Assembly: GCA_030693565.1 (NCBI GenBank)
Contig: JAUYAJ010000618.1
Coordinates: 1-6,258, forward strand
Direction of reading: 5' to 3'
Source: Rubrivivax sp.
Lineage (GTDB): Bacteria; Pseudomonadota; Gammaproteobacteria; Burkholderiales; Burkholderiaceae_C
DNA length: 6,258 nt
The position numbers and the translations under genes were made by a program. Positions 5,088 to 6,258 of this stretch are shown here, piece by piece. The notes beneath the pieces are model-generated. The model saw only the letters and a program-made list of their open reading frames with translations. It did not search any database and was not told the DNA's origin. The stretch's first letter is position 1. Each line of letters begins with the position of its first letter.

Positions 5088-5856
5088 ACTGGTGCCCGTC
5101 CATTTCCTGTTGCCGGCCACGGGCAGCGTCGGAGCAAGGCAGCAGCGCCTTCGCCGCCTCGATGCGCAGAGCAAGATCAAGGCTGTCGTTGTTCATGACG
5201 TCGAGCAAGAAGCGCCTGGGATCGAGCGTGGCAGCCGCTGGTGCTTCAGCCTTCGGTCCCGGACCGGGCGCGGCCGGCCTGAGCCGCTGCAACGCCCCTT
5301 CGAACGCTGCCGGCGGGATGCTCTTGAGCGGCGCCAACAACTGGGCCTGGCCGTCGGGATTGGGCGGCATGTCGAGCCAGGGCTCTTCGGCGAACATCGG
5401 CACGAGGTCGGAGGCGACAAAAGCCGACCACAGGCCGCTGTCGGCCTGCAAGGCGGGCACCGGGCGGGAATCCAGGGGTGGCCGCACTGGCGCGACATCC
5501 AGCGCGGGCAGCATGGTCACGCGAACGGGCGCGATGTCGCCCAGGTAGCGGCGCCGCAGGGCGTCGAGAAACGCGCCGGCTTGTGGCACTGGCACCGGCT
5601 CCAGGAGCGAGAACCAGAGCTGACAGCCATCGCTGCCGTTGACCGCGATGGCCGGCGCGGGCAGCCCCAGATCAGCCTGAACGCCGCCCCAGACTCCTGA
5701 AAGCGCGGCCCAATCGGCCGGCCTGGCCAGTTCCAGCACCATCGAGCGCACCAGCCCCTGCGCATTGACCGACCCAGGGGCGTCGACGTCCAGGCCCGGG
5801 CGAGCGTCGGCCTGGGGCCCATACAGGCGCTGCAGTTCCTGTTGCAATCGAGTCAT
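5080..5856 (-). CDS. Conserved-looking hypothetical protein, faint primase-like N-terminus
   Basis: I do not recognise this 258-aa protein with certainty. Residues about 36-118 look like a folded domain: SMVLELARPADWAALSGVW, then PAIAVNGSDGCQLWFSLLEP (68-87), then PQAGAFLDALRRRYLGDI. The pattern of a small-residue turn followed by an aromatic strand and EPVP resembles archaeo-eukaryotic primase-type proteins (SGxGxHxW), but with Gln79 where their His would be, so even if related it would probably lack polymerase activity. Residues 120-210 are Pro/Ala-rich and likely a linker. The C-terminal DPRRFLLDVMNNDSLDLALRIEAAKALLP (212-240) is a helical motif reminiscent of phage or plasmid associated proteins. 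No signal peptide or membrane segment. The ATG at 5856 has an AGGA 7 nt upstream. It diverges from the following gene. High confidence that it is a gene, low for function. Confidence 0.75.
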   Translation of the reverse strand: MTRLQQELQRLYGPQADARPGLDVDAPGSVNAQGLVRSMVLELARPADWAALSGVWGGVQADLGLPAPAIAVNGSDGCQLWFSLLEPVPVPQAGAFLDALRRRYLGDIAPVRVTMLPALDVAPVRPPLDSRPVPALQADSGLWSAFVASDLVPMFAEEPWLDMPPNPDGQAQLLAPLKSIPPAAFEGALQRLRPAAPGPGPKAEAPAAATLDPRRFLLDVMNNDSLDLALRIEAAKALLPCSDAARGRQQEMDGHQLP

Positions 5857-5863
5857 GGCGGCG

Positions 5864-5867
5864 TCCT
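5864..5867 (-). promoter_or_regulatory. Ribosome binding site of the 258-aa hypothetical
   Basis: AGGA with a 7-nt spacer to the ATG at 5856 supports that start. Confidence 0.6.
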
Positions 5868-5892
5868 GAGGTCAGCGGTGGGAGACATGCCG

Positions 5893-5898
5893 ACTCTA
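5893..5898 (-). promoter_or_regulatory. Possible -10 box of the 258-aa hypothetical
   Basis: TAGAGT on the minus strand matches TATAAT at 4/6 positions, with TTGCGG upstream at a short 15-nt spacing. It would give a leader of about 30 nt including the ribosome binding site. The presence of this box in 5857-5922 is one reason for placing the divergent gene's start at 5923. Confidence 0.25.
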
Positions 5899-5922
5899 GT
5901 GGCCGTCGGCTGCCCGCAACGA

Positions 5923-6258
5923 ATGCAGGGCGCCCGTCGCTACCCTGGCGACAATCACGCGGTGCATCCGAACCCCGCGCCTGTCTCGCACCGCGTCATC
6001 GCCGCCAACGTGCATGCGGTGCCGGCGCCGTTTCGTGCCTTCGCCGTGCGCAGCGACGAGCCGCAGCATGCCTGGGAGGCGCGCGCGCCCTATGGCTGGG
6101 TTCACGTCGTGCGCACGGCGTTTCTCGACGCTGGCTCGCTGGCCAGCCTGGCCAGCGCAGGCTACGCAGGCGTGCGCATCGAGACGTTCTCGGACATCGA
6201 CTACGCCACCACCACGCTGCCCGACCTGGCCGCCGCGGCGCCCCGCGTGTGCGACCTG
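5923..6258 (+). CDS. Hypothetical protein, 5' part (runs off right edge)
   Basis: An open frame of 112 codons continues to the window end, reading MQGARRYPGDNHAVHPNPAP, then VSHRVIAANVHAVPAPFRAF and APYGWVHVVRTAFLDAGSLA, with GYAGVRIETFSDIDYATT further on. Codon use is strongly G/C-ending, as in the flanking real genes, so it is very likely coding. I do not recognise the family; there is no signal peptide or membrane segment in the visible part. Starts at 5887 (ATG) and 5878 (GTG, with GAGG 6 nt upstream) are in frame, but the codons between 5887 and 5922 (ACT CTA CAA CGA) are rare types here, so 5923 is preferred although it has no ribosome binding site. It is divergent from the 258-aa hypothetical with a gap of about 66 nt, so the two may share a control region. 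Confidence 0.7.
   Translation, partial: MQGARRYPGDNHAVHPNPAPVSHRVIAANVHAVPAPFRAFAVRSDEPQHAWEARAPYGWVHVVRTAFLDAGSLASLASAGYAGVRIETFSDIDYATTTLPDLAAAAPRVCDL

Noticed and set aside
5092..5700. 202-codon plus-strand frame
   Set aside because: It is antisense to the 258-aa hypothetical, which has the better amino-acid composition, ribosome binding site and domain-like segments.

Overview
The window is GC-rich with strong G/C third-position bias. Protein content (a MutS N-terminus opening with a proline-rich leader and AHTPMMQQYLRIK, a YlcI/YnfO-type antitoxin, the small DRLPW...EPHLVEKLR membrane protein) suggests a betaproteobacterium of the order Burkholderiales, probably a chromosomal segment. 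I cannot name the genus.

Left part (1-2123) is all minus strand. It holds the 5' end of mutS (DNA mismatch repair, running off the left edge), a 27-bp perfect inverted repeat, a ParE-type toxin with its ribbon-helix-helix antitoxin (4-nt overlap, likely one autoregulated operon), and a two-cistron unit made of a 26-codon Cys/His-containing small ORF whose stop overlaps the start of a 75-aa membrane protein.

Centre (2417-4723) is a plus-strand cluster of three genes: an alpha/beta hydrolase fused to a C-terminal LuxR-type DNA-binding domain, a second stand-alone alpha/beta hydrolase, and an EthD-domain protein. The likely reading is a small-molecule-responsive regulator with the enzymes it controls; the substrate is unknown. 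Upstream of the first gene lie three ATTGCC repeats about two helical turns apart and a -10-like box placed for a leaderless transcript.

Right part: a gene-free convergent intergenic region (4724-5062) with hairpins and a set of CTAYGCATAG-like repeats; a minus-strand hypothetical protein of 258 aa with weak resemblance to primase-type folds; and a divergent plus-strand hypothetical that runs off the right edge.

The most unusual items are the hydrolase-LuxR cluster, the coupled Cys/His small ORF, the long perfect hairpin behind the toxin gene, and the C9 tract in the first codons of mutS. All functional statements are from reading the sequence; no database search was possible.
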